From NCBI RefSeq assembly GCF_022763345.1, contig NZ_JALEGS010000030.1, positions 1 through 64,000 on the forward strand: a DNA stretch of 64,000 nucleotides, written 5' to 3'. The DNA is from Phaeodactylibacter sp. Its GTDB lineage: Bacteria; Bacteroidota; Bacteroidia; Chitinophagales; Saprospiraceae. Numbering within the stretch: the first letter of the stretch is position 1; each line of letters starts with the position of its first letter. Below are positions 52,760 to 61,441 of this stretch, piece after piece. The translations under genes and the position numbers were made by a program. The notes under the pieces are model-generated. The model was not told the DNA's origin and did no database searches. It was given only the letters and a program-made list of their open reading frames with translations.

Positions 52760-52990
52760 TTAAGGGTGCAGGGTATGAAAAGAGACGACCTTAACCGGTT
52801 GCCCCCACATATGGATGGACATTTCCTCCTCTACCGGCTTGAGCGTCACCTCAACCGATTCCCCATCGTGCTTGAGCTGTTCGGGCATTTGGACAGGCCG
52901 GTACTCCTGCCCGTCATCGGCTACAATGCCCCAGAAGCCGCCTTCGAGCTTCACGTGTTTGATGGTCCCTTTAATCCTGATGTTTTTCAT
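52760..52990 (-). CDS. Small beta-rich protein overlapping the S24 regulator gene
   Basis: A 76-aa protein, no signal peptide, predicted small OB-like barrel: IRIKGTIKHVKLEGGFWGI, then ADDGQEYRPVQMPEQLK and GESVEVTLKPVEEE. The EGGFWGI...DDG.xYxP pattern recurs in small conserved bacterial and archaeal proteins of unknown function. Its start lies 20 bases inside the end of the S24 gene, so the two are probably coupled. Confidence 0.68.
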   Translation of the reverse strand: MKNIRIKGTIKHVKLEGGFWGIVADDGQEYRPVQMPEQLKHDGESVEVTLKPVEEEMSIHMWGQPVKVVSFHTLHP

Positions 52991-53837
52991 GTGGTTGGGT
53001 AATTGTTTTGCTGTTCAACAGCTGCTCCACGGTTTCGTTGAGGTTGTTGATCAGTCTGGATTGGTTTTGAATGGTTTGTTTGAGGTCCTTCATCTCATCA
53101 TGGAGGTAGCGCTTGATGTTTTGCGGGGAAGGCAGGAATGGGCTGATCTTGGCCCGCACATACCAGATTTCCCGAATATCGCCAAGATTGAGGTGATAAG
53201 GTTCGTAGAAGTTGTTATCAGAATGCAGCTCCAGGGTTTGCTTCTCTTTCAGGTGGTTGAAGGCCCGCTTCACCACTACATCGCCCCGGGTGACCACCAC
53301 ATAAACGTAATTATCTTTTATGCCAGACTCCCAAAGCGTGGGCTCCAGGTAGCTGCAAATGACCTTGTCTCCTTCAAACAGTGTGGGTTCCATGCTATCC
53401 CCCGCTACATCGAAAGACCGGTGAGTTCCAATTTTGTACTTGTAATCCGGTAGTGTGAAATGCGGCAGTTCCTGAATAAAGGTGGGGTCTGTCATCTCAG
53501 CAGCATAGCCCGCCTGCGCCGGCACTGGCACATGCACAATGCGTTCGTCTTCATTAGAGTTGGTTACAATGGTCAGCACCCGGAAGCTTTTATCGCCTTC
53601 CTCACTCATAAACATGGGCCCCTCACCAGTGTAAATGTAAACCGGATTGATCTTATACTGCTCCACGGCTTTGCGCAGCAGCTCTATCGTTACATCGCGC
53701 CGGCCCTTCAGAATTTCGCTCAGGCTCTGGGGCAAATAATCAAGCGACAAGGCAAACTGACGGCTAGACCTTACCTGATTATCCGCCTTCAGTTTATCAT
53801 GGCACTTGACAAAACGCTGGGTAACGATATTACTCAT
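52971..53837 (-). CDS. LexA-like S24 transcription regulator
   Basis: A 288-aa protein with an N-terminal Cro/XRE-like helix-turn-helix (about 20-65, SRQFALSLDYLPQSLSEILK) and a C-terminal S24 self-cleaving peptidase domain (about 100-235). The catalytic Ser148 (GDSMEPT) and Lys190 (GDVVVKRAF) are present and a cleavage site Ala109-Gly110 (PAQAGYA) lies at the right place. The C-terminus (about 245-280) adds a coiled coil. It would act as a stress-inducible repressor. No phage genes surround it, so a host regulator is more likely than a prophage repressor. Confidence 0.88.
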   Translation of the reverse strand: MSNIVTQRFVKCHDKLKADNQVRSSRQFALSLDYLPQSLSEILKGRRDVTIELLRKAVEQYKINPVYIYTGEGPMFMSEEGDKSFRVLTIVTNSNEDERIVHVPVPAQAGYAAEMTDPTFIQELPHFTLPDYKYKIGTHRSFDVAGDSMEPTLFEGDKVICSYLEPTLWESGIKDNYVYVVVTRGDVVVKRAFNHLKEKQTLELHSDNNFYEPYHLNLGDIREIWYVRAKISPFLPSPQNIKRYLHDEMKDLKQTIQNQSRLINNLNETVEQLLNSKTITQPHEKHQD

Positions 53838-53938
53838 AAGGTACGATTTCCAACAAAAATATAATTTCTGTCCATAAAATGAGTAGAAACTCCGGGAAGT
53901 TTACCAAATAAGTGATACCTGTGCTCAAAACAGAGGTG

Positions 53939-54541
53939 CTACTGTACCGTAATTGTGCCCGGTTCACTGTCCAGCCCAACCAGTTTTTCGCCCAAATTGA
54001 CCACTTCGATAGCTGTAGGCTTATCGATGATTTGTACCGGACTGGATTGCCCGCTTGCCTTGGCTTCAAAACAAACCGTGTAGAGCGGGTTCCCGGCGCT
54101 AACGGTCACGCCTTTGAGTGCATTATCGATCCAGGCAACTGGCATCACGCCTTCCTGCACTTTAGTGGTACCAAAGTTTTGAATAGATAAGTGAGGCAGG
54201 CCAAAATCTTTCAAACCCTTGAAGGAGATCACGTCCGGGTCCCAGGCAACGGTATACTGCATGGACAAAAGACTGTTGAAGCCCTTAGCGCGAACCGGTG
54301 TGCAGACCGTTTCTCCGGCAGCGGCTGTTTGGTCATCAATGCTTAAAAACAGGACTTCCGTACTCTGTGGGGGTTGATAAAGCGAGGGCTGCGGGCGAGC
54401 TTCTTTTTCAGCAGGTGCAGTTACTGAGGCTTCAGACTGAGTGGTTTCGGATGTTTGTCCTGCGGTGGAGCCAGCGGTATCGTTCTGACAGCTCCACACA
54501 AGGAACAGGGCAGACAGAAAAAAGAATAAACGGATGGTCAT
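53939..54541 (-). CDS. Lipoprotein with cohesin-like domain
   Basis: A 200-aa lipoprotein with lipobox VWSC (Cys18), a low-complexity Thr/Ser/Glu linker (about 20-60) and a beta domain (about 62-200). The domain has cohesin-type features: VLFLSIDDQTAAAGETVCTPV, FNSLLSMQYTVAWDPDVISFKG (read in parts), YTVCFEAKASGQ. It probably sits on the cell surface and mediates binding. The cohesin assignment is by pattern and moderate. Single gene with a strong promoter 16 bases upstream. Confidence 0.72.
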   Translation of the reverse strand: MTIRLFFFLSALFLVWSCQNDTAGSTAGQTSETTQSEASVTAPAEKEARPQPSLYQPPQSTEVLFLSIDDQTAAAGETVCTPVRAKGFNSLLSMQYTVAWDPDVISFKGLKDFGLPHLSIQNFGTTKVQEGVMPVAWIDNALKGVTVSAGNPLYTVCFEAKASGQSSPVQIIDKPTAIEVVNLGEKLVGLDSEPGTITVQ

Positions 54542-54557
54542 TGGATTATTTTTTCTG

Positions 54558-54590
54558 CAAAGTTAATGGGCTTACCCTTTGTAACGCAAA
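54558..54590 (-). promoter_or_regulatory. Bacteroidota-type promoter of the cohesin-like gene
   Basis: Reverse strand TTTG (54590-54587), 21 bases, TAACTTTG (54565-54558). Both boxes match consensus. The ATG is 17 bases downstream of the -7 box. Confidence 0.65.
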
Positions 54591-54716
54591 AAAATCGCGA
54601 ATCAATCCGGCTGAAATAAATAACCACCTGCAAACTAGACCGGTGGAGAGATTCGTTACGAACAGGTGTTTCTGTGATTTCACAAAATTTGGTACATTGC
54701 ACAAAAAATTTGCAGC

Positions 54717-55706
54717 ATGAAGCCCCTTTTTCCAATTGCAATTTTATTTGTCGCGCTGCTGTCCGGCTGTGTGACCAAGAAGGAGTACCAGGAGATGGAA
54801 GAGCTCAAAACCTTTTATGAGCAGGAAGCCCAGTCTACGGATTCGCTCCAAAACGAGTACAATAAGCTCGCTGAAGAAACCCGGCAGCTGGAAATTGAGG
54901 TCCGTAACACCCGCCTTGAGCTGGAAGAGTACGTTGTGACCAATAAAAGCCTGAACCGCAGCTATCAGGACCTGCTTCAGCGTATGGACCGCATCCTCGA
55001 AGAGCGCAATGAGCTTGACGAGACAGCCTCCTATGAGAAGGTGGCCCTGCAGCGTCAGCTCACCCAACAGCAACAAAACCTGGACAAGGACAGAGAACGC
55101 CTCGAAGGGCTGGAATACGAGCTTTACCAAAAAGCCAACCGCCTCAACACCATGGAGTACGACTATACCGCGATGAAGGGCACCCTTCAGGACCGGAATA
55201 TCCGTATTCAGGAGCTGGAGGAAATGCTCAACCTCAAGGAGGACAATATGCAGGGCGTACGGGCCAGCCTGGGTGACCTCGTCCGGCAATTCTCCTCCCG
55301 CGGGCTTACTGTGGAGGACCGGGGCGGCAAGCTTTATGTGTCCCTTAGCGCTGAGCTGCTCTTCCCTAGCGGCAGTACCCGTATTGACCCCTCTGGCAAG
55401 GAAGCCCTGCGCCAACTGGCCGGGGCGCTAAAGAACAACCCGGACATTGACATCCTCGTCGAAGGGCATACCGATTCAGATGGCAGTGAGCTGGCCAACT
55501 GGAACCTCAGCGTGGACCGGGCTGTTGCCGTCACCCAAATTCTGACTCAGTTTGGAGTATCCCCACAGCGGCTTACCGCTGCCGGCCGGGGCGAAAACAT
55601 GCCGGTCGCGACTAATAATACCGCTGCCGGAAAAGCACAAAACCGCCGTACAGAAATCGTCATTTCGCCAAAGCTTGATGAGGTGTACGAGCTGCTGAGC
55701 AATTAA
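54717..55706 (+). CDS. OmpA-family lipoprotein with coiled coil
   Basis: Outer-membrane lipoprotein (329 aa): lipobox LLSGC (Cys18), long coiled coil (about 25-190) and C-terminal OmpA domain (about 210-325) that binds peptidoglycan: LLFPSGSTRIDPSGKEALRQL, VEGHTDSDGSELANWNLSVDRA and TAAGRGENMPVATNNTAAGKAQNRRTEIVI (in parts), with the expected Asp and Arg contacts. It tethers the outer membrane to the cell wall. The M43 gene follows after four bases and may be co-transcribed. Confidence 0.93.
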   Translation: MKPLFPIAILFVALLSGCVTKKEYQEMEELKTFYEQEAQSTDSLQNEYNKLAEETRQLEIEVRNTRLELEEYVVTNKSLNRSYQDLLQRMDRILEERNELDETASYEKVALQRQLTQQQQNLDKDRERLEGLEYELYQKANRLNTMEYDYTAMKGTLQDRNIRIQELEEMLNLKEDNMQGVRASLGDLVRQFSSRGLTVEDRGGKLYVSLSAELLFPSGSTRIDPSGKEALRQLAGALKNNPDIDILVEGHTDSDGSELANWNLSVDRAVAVTQILTQFGVSPQRLTAAGRGENMPVATNNTAAGKAQNRRTEIVISPKLDEVYELLSN

Positions 55707-55710
55707 AACC

Positions 55711-56880
55711 ATGCGTCCCATTACTGCGCGTTTTCTACTGATTTACACTCTGTTGAGCAGCGTAGTTGCGCTAGCTCAGGCCCAGCCACGCTGTGCGCTG
55801 AATACCCACAACAGCCCGGTGAGAAACAGTGGAGCCATCGTGCCAATCCGGGAGCCTGTCGTCATCCCGGTGGCTGTGCACGTAGTCTGGCATACCGCTG
55901 AAGAAAATATTTCCGACGAACAGGTCGAATCACAGATTGAGGTCCTGAATCAGGACTTCCGAAGCCTGAATGTGGAAGTCCCATTTGTCCACCCCCTCTT
56001 TGATGAGCTTGTTAGTGACCTGGAGCTGGAATTCTGCCTCGTTGCCATCACGCGCACTTCCACACCGGTGGCCGGCATCACCAACACCTTTTCCAGTGGC
56101 AAGCGGCGACTTTGCTATACAGACCTGGGCGGCAGAGACGGCTTCGACCCCGACCATTACCTGAACATCTGGGTGGCTGGCCGGAACGATGGCGCACTAG
56201 GCTCCGCTACCTTCCCGGAGGAGGGGCAGGAAACGCCCGCTGAAGACGGGCTTTACATCCGGCCTGATGCCTTTGGCACGACCGGCACTGTCAGCCCCCC
56301 TTTTCACCTGGGGCGTACCTGTACGCATGAGCTCGGCCACTATTTCAATCTGCAGCACCTCTGGGGCCCCAATGCAGACAATTTCAACTGCGATCAGGAC
56401 GATGGCATTGCCGATACCCCACTTCAGGCCGACACCTACCAAGGTACCTGCCCCACCCTGCCCCCGTTTTCCTGCGGCTCGCCGGATATGTTTATGAACT
56501 TCATGAATTTCACGCAGGATGCCTGTATGGCCCTGTTCACACCCGGCCAAAAAGCGCGTGTGCTGAGCACCCTGCAGTCCTACCGCCCCGGGCTGCTGCA
56601 AGGCTCCTGCACGCCTGTTTCCATCCAAACAACGGGCAGCTCTTCGTCAGAGGTCTCCATAATTGGGAATCCCGCCAGAGACCATCTTCGAATCCGCCTG
56701 CCCGGAAATGAACCGGCACAGTTTGCAATTTTTGACCTTGCCGGCCGTTTAGTACAGCAGGTTGAAGCCGTAGGCCCCGAAGCGGAGCTCAGTGTGGCGG
56801 GCTTTCATGCCGGAAATTATTATATAAAAATCCGGTATGGGAATAAAATGCACGTCAAAAAGCTTATTATTGCCCGGTGA
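55711..56880 (+). CDS. Secreted M43 zinc metalloprotease with T9SS sorting domain
   Basis: A 389-aa exported protease: signal peptide (about 1-24, ending LAQAQ), M43 (pappalysin-type) domain with the zinc motif H206-E-L-G-H210-YFNLQ-H216, Met-turn region NFMNFTQDACMALF, and a C-terminal sorting domain (about 310-389: SSEVSIIGNPARDHLRIRL ... LVQQVEA ... AGNYYIKIRYG ... KKLIIAR). The Gly of HExxHxxGxxH is Asn, a variant common in Bacteroidota M43. The tail directs export through the type IX system to the surface or medium. Confidence 0.92.
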   Translation: MRPITARFLLIYTLLSSVVALAQAQPRCALNTHNSPVRNSGAIVPIREPVVIPVAVHVVWHTAEENISDEQVESQIEVLNQDFRSLNVEVPFVHPLFDELVSDLELEFCLVAITRTSTPVAGITNTFSSGKRRLCYTDLGGRDGFDPDHYLNIWVAGRNDGALGSATFPEEGQETPAEDGLYIRPDAFGTTGTVSPPFHLGRTCTHELGHYFNLQHLWGPNADNFNCDQDDGIADTPLQADTYQGTCPTLPPFSCGSPDMFMNFMNFTQDACMALFTPGQKARVLSTLQSYRPGLLQGSCTPVSIQTTGSSSSEVSIIGNPARDHLRIRLPGNEPAQFAIFDLAGRLVQQVEAVGPEAELSVAGFHAGNYYIKIRYGNKMHVKKLIIAR

Positions 56881-57090
56881 GAACGATGGCGGTGGCCGGT
56901 AGCTGTAACCAACCAGAATTGTTGTATTATGGCAGTGAATCCGTGTGACTGAAACAGTAGCGTAAGCGGCGACGGCTCTCATTTGGAGCATAAAGCCTGC
57001 CTGCTCAACCGGTTTCAATCCACCAGCGCATACCGCCAAGCGGACCTGTGCTGCCATCATCCACTGCTTAAACCAAACCTTCGTTTCCTG

Positions 57091-57951
57091 ATGAGTATCA
57101 ATCCTCTCGTTCCCCCCAGGAATCTGGGCTTCCTGCTTTTTTTCGGTGCGGTCCTGACCATGCTCCACAGTTGCGGCTCCCCGGCTTCGGCTTCACTGAG
57201 TAAGCTCGACCCCCTCATTGAAATGAGCAAAGGGCCCTGCTACGGGCGCTGTCCGGTATTCACCCTGACCATCTACGAAAATGGCATTGCCAGTTACAAG
57301 GGAGAACGCTATACCGACCGGCTGGGCACCTTCGTCAGAAAACTGGAAAAATCTGAAATGGAACGCATCCTGGGCGAGTTTGACCGGGCCAACTTCTGGC
57401 AGTTCCGCGATAGCTACCGGGGGCGTATCCCGGATATGCAGAGCGTCACCATCTCCTACCATCAGAATGGCAAGAAGAAAACGGTGACCGGAAAGGAAAT
57501 CCGGCCCAATGCGGTCAAATGGCTGGAGTCCCAACTCGATCAAATCGCACAAAGGGAGGGCTGGATCCTTAAAGAAGCGCCGGAAGAACAAGTGCCGGAC
57601 TTCCTCATCCCCGATCAGCTGCTGGTCGAACTGGGCGAAGATACGGACCCTGAAGAGTGGGCAAAAAAGTACGCACAGACCGACATGACTTTCCTGCGGT
57701 CCCTCAACGATACCGGGTACTGGATTTTCTCCTACGATGAGGAGACCATCACGCCGGATCAGATGCTGGAGCAGGTGCGTAATGACGAGGAGGTCATTAG
57801 TGCAGAGTTCAACAAAAAAATCTACGAAAACCTGGAAGAGGAGGAGGAATCGGAGGAAAGCCCCCCCACTAAGGAGGCGGCTCCCGCTTCTGATGCCGGT
57901 ACCCAAAGCAAGGGAAAATCCAATACCCCTAAATCCGGCAAACAGCAATAA
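57091..57951 (+). CDS. DUF6438-type lipoprotein
   Basis: A 286-aa lipoprotein starting at ATG 57091 (the open frame runs back to 56983 without a signal). Lipobox LHSC gives Cys28. The N-terminal domain (about 40-155) has MSKGPCYGRCPVFTLTIYEN, IASYKGERYTDRLGTF and YHQNGKKKTVTG, the DUF6438 pattern with a CYGRCP motif. A helical middle part and a low-complexity Glu/Ser/Lys tail follow. Probable envelope protein; function unknown. One base separates its stop from the convergent GT2 gene. Confidence 0.78.
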   Translation: MSINPLVPPRNLGFLLFFGAVLTMLHSCGSPASASLSKLDPLIEMSKGPCYGRCPVFTLTIYENGIASYKGERYTDRLGTFVRKLEKSEMERILGEFDRANFWQFRDSYRGRIPDMQSVTISYHQNGKKKTVTGKEIRPNAVKWLESQLDQIAQREGWILKEAPEEQVPDFLIPDQLLVELGEDTDPEEWAKKYAQTDMTFLRSLNDTGYWIFSYDEETITPDQMLEQVRNDEEVISAEFNKKIYENLEEEEESEESPPTKEAAPASDAGTQSKGKSNTPKSGKQQ

Positions 57952-57952
57952 A

Positions 57953-58852
57953 TTAATTGCACAAATAGTGAAGCAGCACCCCCAGCTTGTAAAGGTCGAA
58001 AGCCCGCAGGTTGGGGGTGTTAGCGTTTAAAAGATGCTGTTTGAGCAGGGGCCGGGCCTGATCCAGCAGATAGTGGGCCGGTCGCGCCGCTTTCCAGGCA
58101 TCAAGGCGTTCATAGGCGCGGAGCAGGCGGGTCTCCCTCAGGCTGCCTTCCTGATACAGAAATGCCAGGTTCTCAATGGCCTGTTCGGATTTGCGCAGAA
58201 ATGTCTCTGCCGCCTCCAGCCCGGCATGGATCAGCGGGTTATCGAGGTGCAAAATAGGAATGCCCCGCCGCTGCAGCTCCAGGCCAAAGAGTGTATCCTC
58301 ATGCCCGTACTGCAACAAGCGCTCATCGAACTGTATCGGGGCAAACAAAGCTTTGGGGATGAGAAAATTATTGGTCATAAAGCTGTGGTAGGGTTGTTTT
58401 TGCCGCGCTTCTGCGCGCTGCACTTCCCGCGACCTGCCATAGTGCCAATGAAATCTGAGCCGAGGCGATTCCGGAGGCTCCGGCTGGTAAATCCGCCCCC
58501 CGTAGAGCAAACGGCCAGGGGTGCAGTGCGACTGGTACTGCTCCAGGTAATCCGCCCGGGTGACCTCAGAGTCGCCATCCATAAACAACAAATAGTCGTA
58601 CCGCGCCGCTTCCGCCAAGCGGTTTCGTATACGGGAGCGCCCCAGGTTTTCAGGCATCAGCCGATAAGTGACGCCCGGCAACTGCCCAAGGGGAGCGTTT
58701 ATGTTTTGAAATTCAGGAAGGGACGCATCGTCCCAGCAAAGGATTTCCACGGTCCATTCCAAGACATCAGCCTGTTGGCGCAAAGCCTCTACCAACGGCC
58801 GCACGTCATAGTTGTAAACAGGAATCAGTATAGAAAGCCCGGAAGCTGGCAT
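57953..58852 (-). CDS. Family 2 glycosyltransferase
   Basis: Cytoplasmic GT-A transferase (299 aa): LSILIPVYNYD, CWDDASLPEF, ENLGRSRIRNRLAEAARYDY and the metal-binding DGDS at about 93-96 (LLFMDGDSEVT). The ENLGR-RN.LA pattern is typical of GT2. A later FGLELQRRGIPILH fits the acceptor part. It likely adds a sugar in polysaccharide or lipid-linked glycan synthesis; no glycan cluster surrounds it. Its -7 box is at 58876-58883. Confidence 0.9.
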   Translation of the reverse strand: MPASGLSILIPVYNYDVRPLVEALRQQADVLEWTVEILCWDDASLPEFQNINAPLGQLPGVTYRLMPENLGRSRIRNRLAEAARYDYLLFMDGDSEVTRADYLEQYQSHCTPGRLLYGGRIYQPEPPESPRLRFHWHYGRSREVQRAEARQKQPYHSFMTNNFLIPKALFAPIQFDERLLQYGHEDTLFGLELQRRGIPILHLDNPLIHAGLEAAETFLRKSEQAIENLAFLYQEGSLRETRLLRAYERLDAWKAARPAHYLLDQARPLLKQHLLNANTPNLRAFDLYKLGVLLHYLCN

Positions 58853-58875
58853 AGGAACATTGGGTTATGGTCGCT

Positions 58876-58883
58876 CAAACTTA
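58876..58883 (-). promoter_or_regulatory. Putative -7 box of the GT2 gene
   Basis: Reverse strand TAAGTTTG matches TAnnTTTG and lies 24 bases before the ATG. A correctly spaced -33 was not found. Confidence 0.35.
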
Positions 58884-58957
58884 GGTATTTTTTAAACCAA
58901 CTCCTTTTCCCGGATCGCCATAATATTTTGTAACTTTAAACGGGGTCACTTGCTATC

Positions 58958-59065
58958 ACTATACCGACGATAAAGTGGTTTGCCACAGCAAACCAACTTG
59001 ATGTCGGCATAAACGCTGGAAAGTGGCCTGCTACGATATCGCAAACCACTTTGTTAAGCGCATAC
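58958..59065 (+). repeat. Two-hairpin intergenic repeat, copy B
   Basis: Short copy of the element at 157-307, same orientation relative to the next gene. Hairpin 1 (58973-58999): AAGTGGTTTGC pairs with GCAAACC-a-ACTT across loop CACA. Hairpin 2: AAAGTGG (59020-59026) pairs with CCACTTT (59046-59052), with an inner TGC/GCA. The loop of hairpin 2 is about 43 bases shorter than in copy A. The right end is 15 bases before the start of the secreted GH13-like gene, and TTG 59051 inside the repeat is in frame with that gene. Confidence 0.8.
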
Positions 59066-59080
59066 AATCCGGTACCCGCA

Positions 59081-60937
59081 ATGAGAAAACGATTGCTCGC
59101 CATATTACTATGCTACGGCCTGATCAGCGGCCTGCATGCCCAGGACTTCATCCTGCAAGGCTGCTACTGGAGCTGCCCGGAAGATGCGCCCGGCAGCCTG
59201 CCTGATAGTGCCACCCTTCGTTTTTGGGTAGACCACCTGACGGAGCAATCCCCGGAATTTGCCCATGCCGGCTTTACCGCCATCTGGCTTCCCAACCTCA
59301 CGGCACAGGCACCACCGCAGGTCCGCACCCTCATTCAGCGCCTCGAAGCACAGGGCCTGACTGTCATTGCAGAAATCGACCTGAGCCAGGACTCCCTTGG
59401 CTCGTTGGCGGAACAGGGCATAGCGCTCCGGGAAGCGCTGGGTGTGGAAGCCTTCAGCATTACCGACCTCCCGCTCTCCCCTGCCGAGGCGTTTGCTGCT
59501 GATTTTAAAACCCTTGCTGCGGCCGGTGTTGCTCCTAAGTTTGTCATTCGGGGCGTACCGGGCTTTGACCGTAAGAAAGGACAGGTGCAATGGGTACGTA
59601 ATATCCTCAAAGCACTGGGGCAGGATGCCAGCCCTAAACCGCGCATTTACGATTATCAACTACGGGAGGCGCTCCGCCAGGCTTGTTCTGACTCCACCTA
59701 CGATGTACGGAAAATTTATCAGGCCAGCATCCGGGATGCGTCCGCGCTATCGGGGTACAATATTGTGACCATGGCCAACCACCCTGCCTATAAAAACCAA
59801 AATGCAACGCCCGGCGACTACGATGACCCCATTTCCAGCCCCTTACTGGCCTACGCCTATTTACTGACCAATAATCAACTTGGCCTGCCTACGGTTTTTT
59901 ATGGTGACTACTTTGGTGGCGACTCGGAGCTGGCAGAGTATGCAGACAAAAAGCCGCTGCGGGCTCACATCGACCAACTGCTGGCCATCCACCGGCAGTT
60001 CATCTTCAACTCTTCCATGGTGGAATACCTGAATGCCGCAGGCAGTGACAAGCGTTCGGCCTACTACAGCGGAGATTCTACCCGGGCATTAGTTTTCCAG
60101 CTGGAAGGCAGTAATACGCCGGCGGGACTAAAGAGCAGCACACAGGGCCCCCGGGACGTGCTGGCAGTCATCAATTTTGGAAGGGACACGCTGTCCATTA
60201 AGCAGGAGCTCAACACCTCCAATATCAAAAACGGCGATTACTTCACAGATGTCACCGATCATGCCATTACGCCGAAAGCCACCCTTGTCCATTTCGATTC
60301 CCTGGATGCCTCGCCCTCGGCAGTAGCGCTAAAGGTACCTCCCCGGTCTTACGCTATATGGGTGCAGGGCAGAGCTCAAAAGGTCAGGCCCAGCCGTATT
60401 CAACTGACTGCCATTCCCTATCCCGACTATATTGAACTCAACTGGGAGGTCGCTTACGAACGCAAGGTGCTGGGGTACCAGATCGACCGCTCGGTCAATG
60501 GCGGAGCTTTTGAGCCGATCGGACAGCTCCCACCTCTTTCCAATGAAAATGAGCCGGCGTCTTTCCTGTTCCTTGATAAGGATATTTTTCCCGAAGAGGA
60601 ACTGCGCTACCGCGTAAAGCTGATTGATCAGGAAGGCAGGCATCAATTCAGCCCGGTTGCCGAAACCCGGCCTTCACAGCGTAACCTGAAGTTTGAATTA
60701 ATAAAAGCACCGGAGCAGCATACCTGTGCCTTCAAAATGAGAAGCAATTACAGCGGGCAGGGGGCACTTGCTATTTATGATGCTGGCGGTACGGTTGTTT
60801 TTGAACAGCCGCAGACCATTAAAAAAGGGGAAAACGTGACCCGGGTTGATTTATCGAAACTCGACAAAGGCATTTACTACATCCGCTTCCGGGCGGAAGA
60901 AGGGGAGCTTTGGAGTACAAAGGTGGTAAGGCTATAG
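59081..60937 (+). CDS. Secreted GH13-like protein with degenerate active site and T9SS tail
   Basis: A 618-aa exported protein. The signal peptide (RKRLLAILLCYGLISGLHAQ) fixes the start at ATG 59081 rather than TTG 59051 in the repeat. The alpha-amylase-like barrel is visible in FAHAGFTAIWLPNLT, LEAQGLTVIAEIDLSQ, and GLPTVFYGDYFGG. Catalytic segments look lost: region IV reads MANHPAYK instead of NHD, region III FVIRGVPG has no Glu, and region I lacks DxxxNH. A beta domain (about 445-540) and a type IX sorting domain (about 545-618, GIYYIRFRAEEGELWSTKVV) follow. Likely a surface binding protein rather than an enzyme. Confidence 0.85.
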   Translation: MRKRLLAILLCYGLISGLHAQDFILQGCYWSCPEDAPGSLPDSATLRFWVDHLTEQSPEFAHAGFTAIWLPNLTAQAPPQVRTLIQRLEAQGLTVIAEIDLSQDSLGSLAEQGIALREALGVEAFSITDLPLSPAEAFAADFKTLAAAGVAPKFVIRGVPGFDRKKGQVQWVRNILKALGQDASPKPRIYDYQLREALRQACSDSTYDVRKIYQASIRDASALSGYNIVTMANHPAYKNQNATPGDYDDPISSPLLAYAYLLTNNQLGLPTVFYGDYFGGDSELAEYADKKPLRAHIDQLLAIHRQFIFNSSMVEYLNAAGSDKRSAYYSGDSTRALVFQLEGSNTPAGLKSSTQGPRDVLAVINFGRDTLSIKQELNTSNIKNGDYFTDVTDHAITPKATLVHFDSLDASPSAVALKVPPRSYAIWVQGRAQKVRPSRIQLTAIPYPDYIELNWEVAYERKVLGYQIDRSVNGGAFEPIGQLPPLSNENEPASFLFLDKDIFPEEELRYRVKLIDQEGRHQFSPVAETRPSQRNLKFELIKAPEQHTCAFKMRSNYSGQGALAIYDAGGTVVFEQPQTIKKGENVTRVDLSKLDKGIYYIRFRAEEGELWSTKVVRL

Positions 60938-61441
60938 GTCGAGCAGCCCTTCCGGCAGTTGCATTTCCACCCGTTCTGCTTCCGGGTCGATCGCCTGAAG
61001 GAAGGTTTCATTCAATGGGATCAGGACTTCCCGCCCCTGATAACTGACCAGCGCTAAGATTTGCTCCGGATAGGCTTCCACCGATAGGATAGGGCCGATT
61101 TCGCCTTCCGTTTCCGTCACCACAGTAAAGCCCTCCAGCAGGCGGAAATCCTCAATGCCCAGTTCCGCCTCCACCTCCTCAGCGGGCAACAGGATATCCA
61201 GGCCCGTTAGTGTTTTGGCGGCTTCTTTCGTGTCCACATCTTCCAGCTTAATGACCAGCGGGCTTTCCAGAAGGACGCCCTCATTAAAATAGGGCACCGG
61301 GCTACCGTCAACCGGAGCGAACAATACTTCTGCTTCAAGGGCCGTATCAAGAAAAGCATCCTCCACTAAGATGCGGATGCCTCCGTTTAGCCCATGCGTT
61401 TTGCCGAACCGGCCGACCTTGGTATAGGAATCTTTCGTCAT
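60932..61441 (-). CDS. rimM: 16S rRNA processing protein RimM
   Basis: Assembly factor for the 30S head that binds S19. The 169-aa protein has the N-terminal barrel (YTKVGRFGKTHGLNGGIRI, FAPVDGSPVPYF) and the C-terminal PRC barrel (LLEGFTVVTETEGEIGPILSVE, EVLIPLNETFLQAID). rpsP and trmD, its usual neighbours, are absent. It overlaps the convergent GH13-like gene by six bases. Confidence 0.94.
   Translation of the reverse strand: MTKDSYTKVGRFGKTHGLNGGIRILVEDAFLDTALEAEVLFAPVDGSPVPYFNEGVLLESPLVIKLEDVDTKEAAKTLTGLDILLPAEEVEAELGIEDFRLLEGFTVVTETEGEIGPILSVEAYPEQILALVSYQGREVLIPLNETFLQAIDPEAERVEMQLPEGLLDL

Noticed and set aside
52971..53837. Possible prophage repressor
   Set aside because: No phage structural, integrase or lysis genes surround the S24 regulator.
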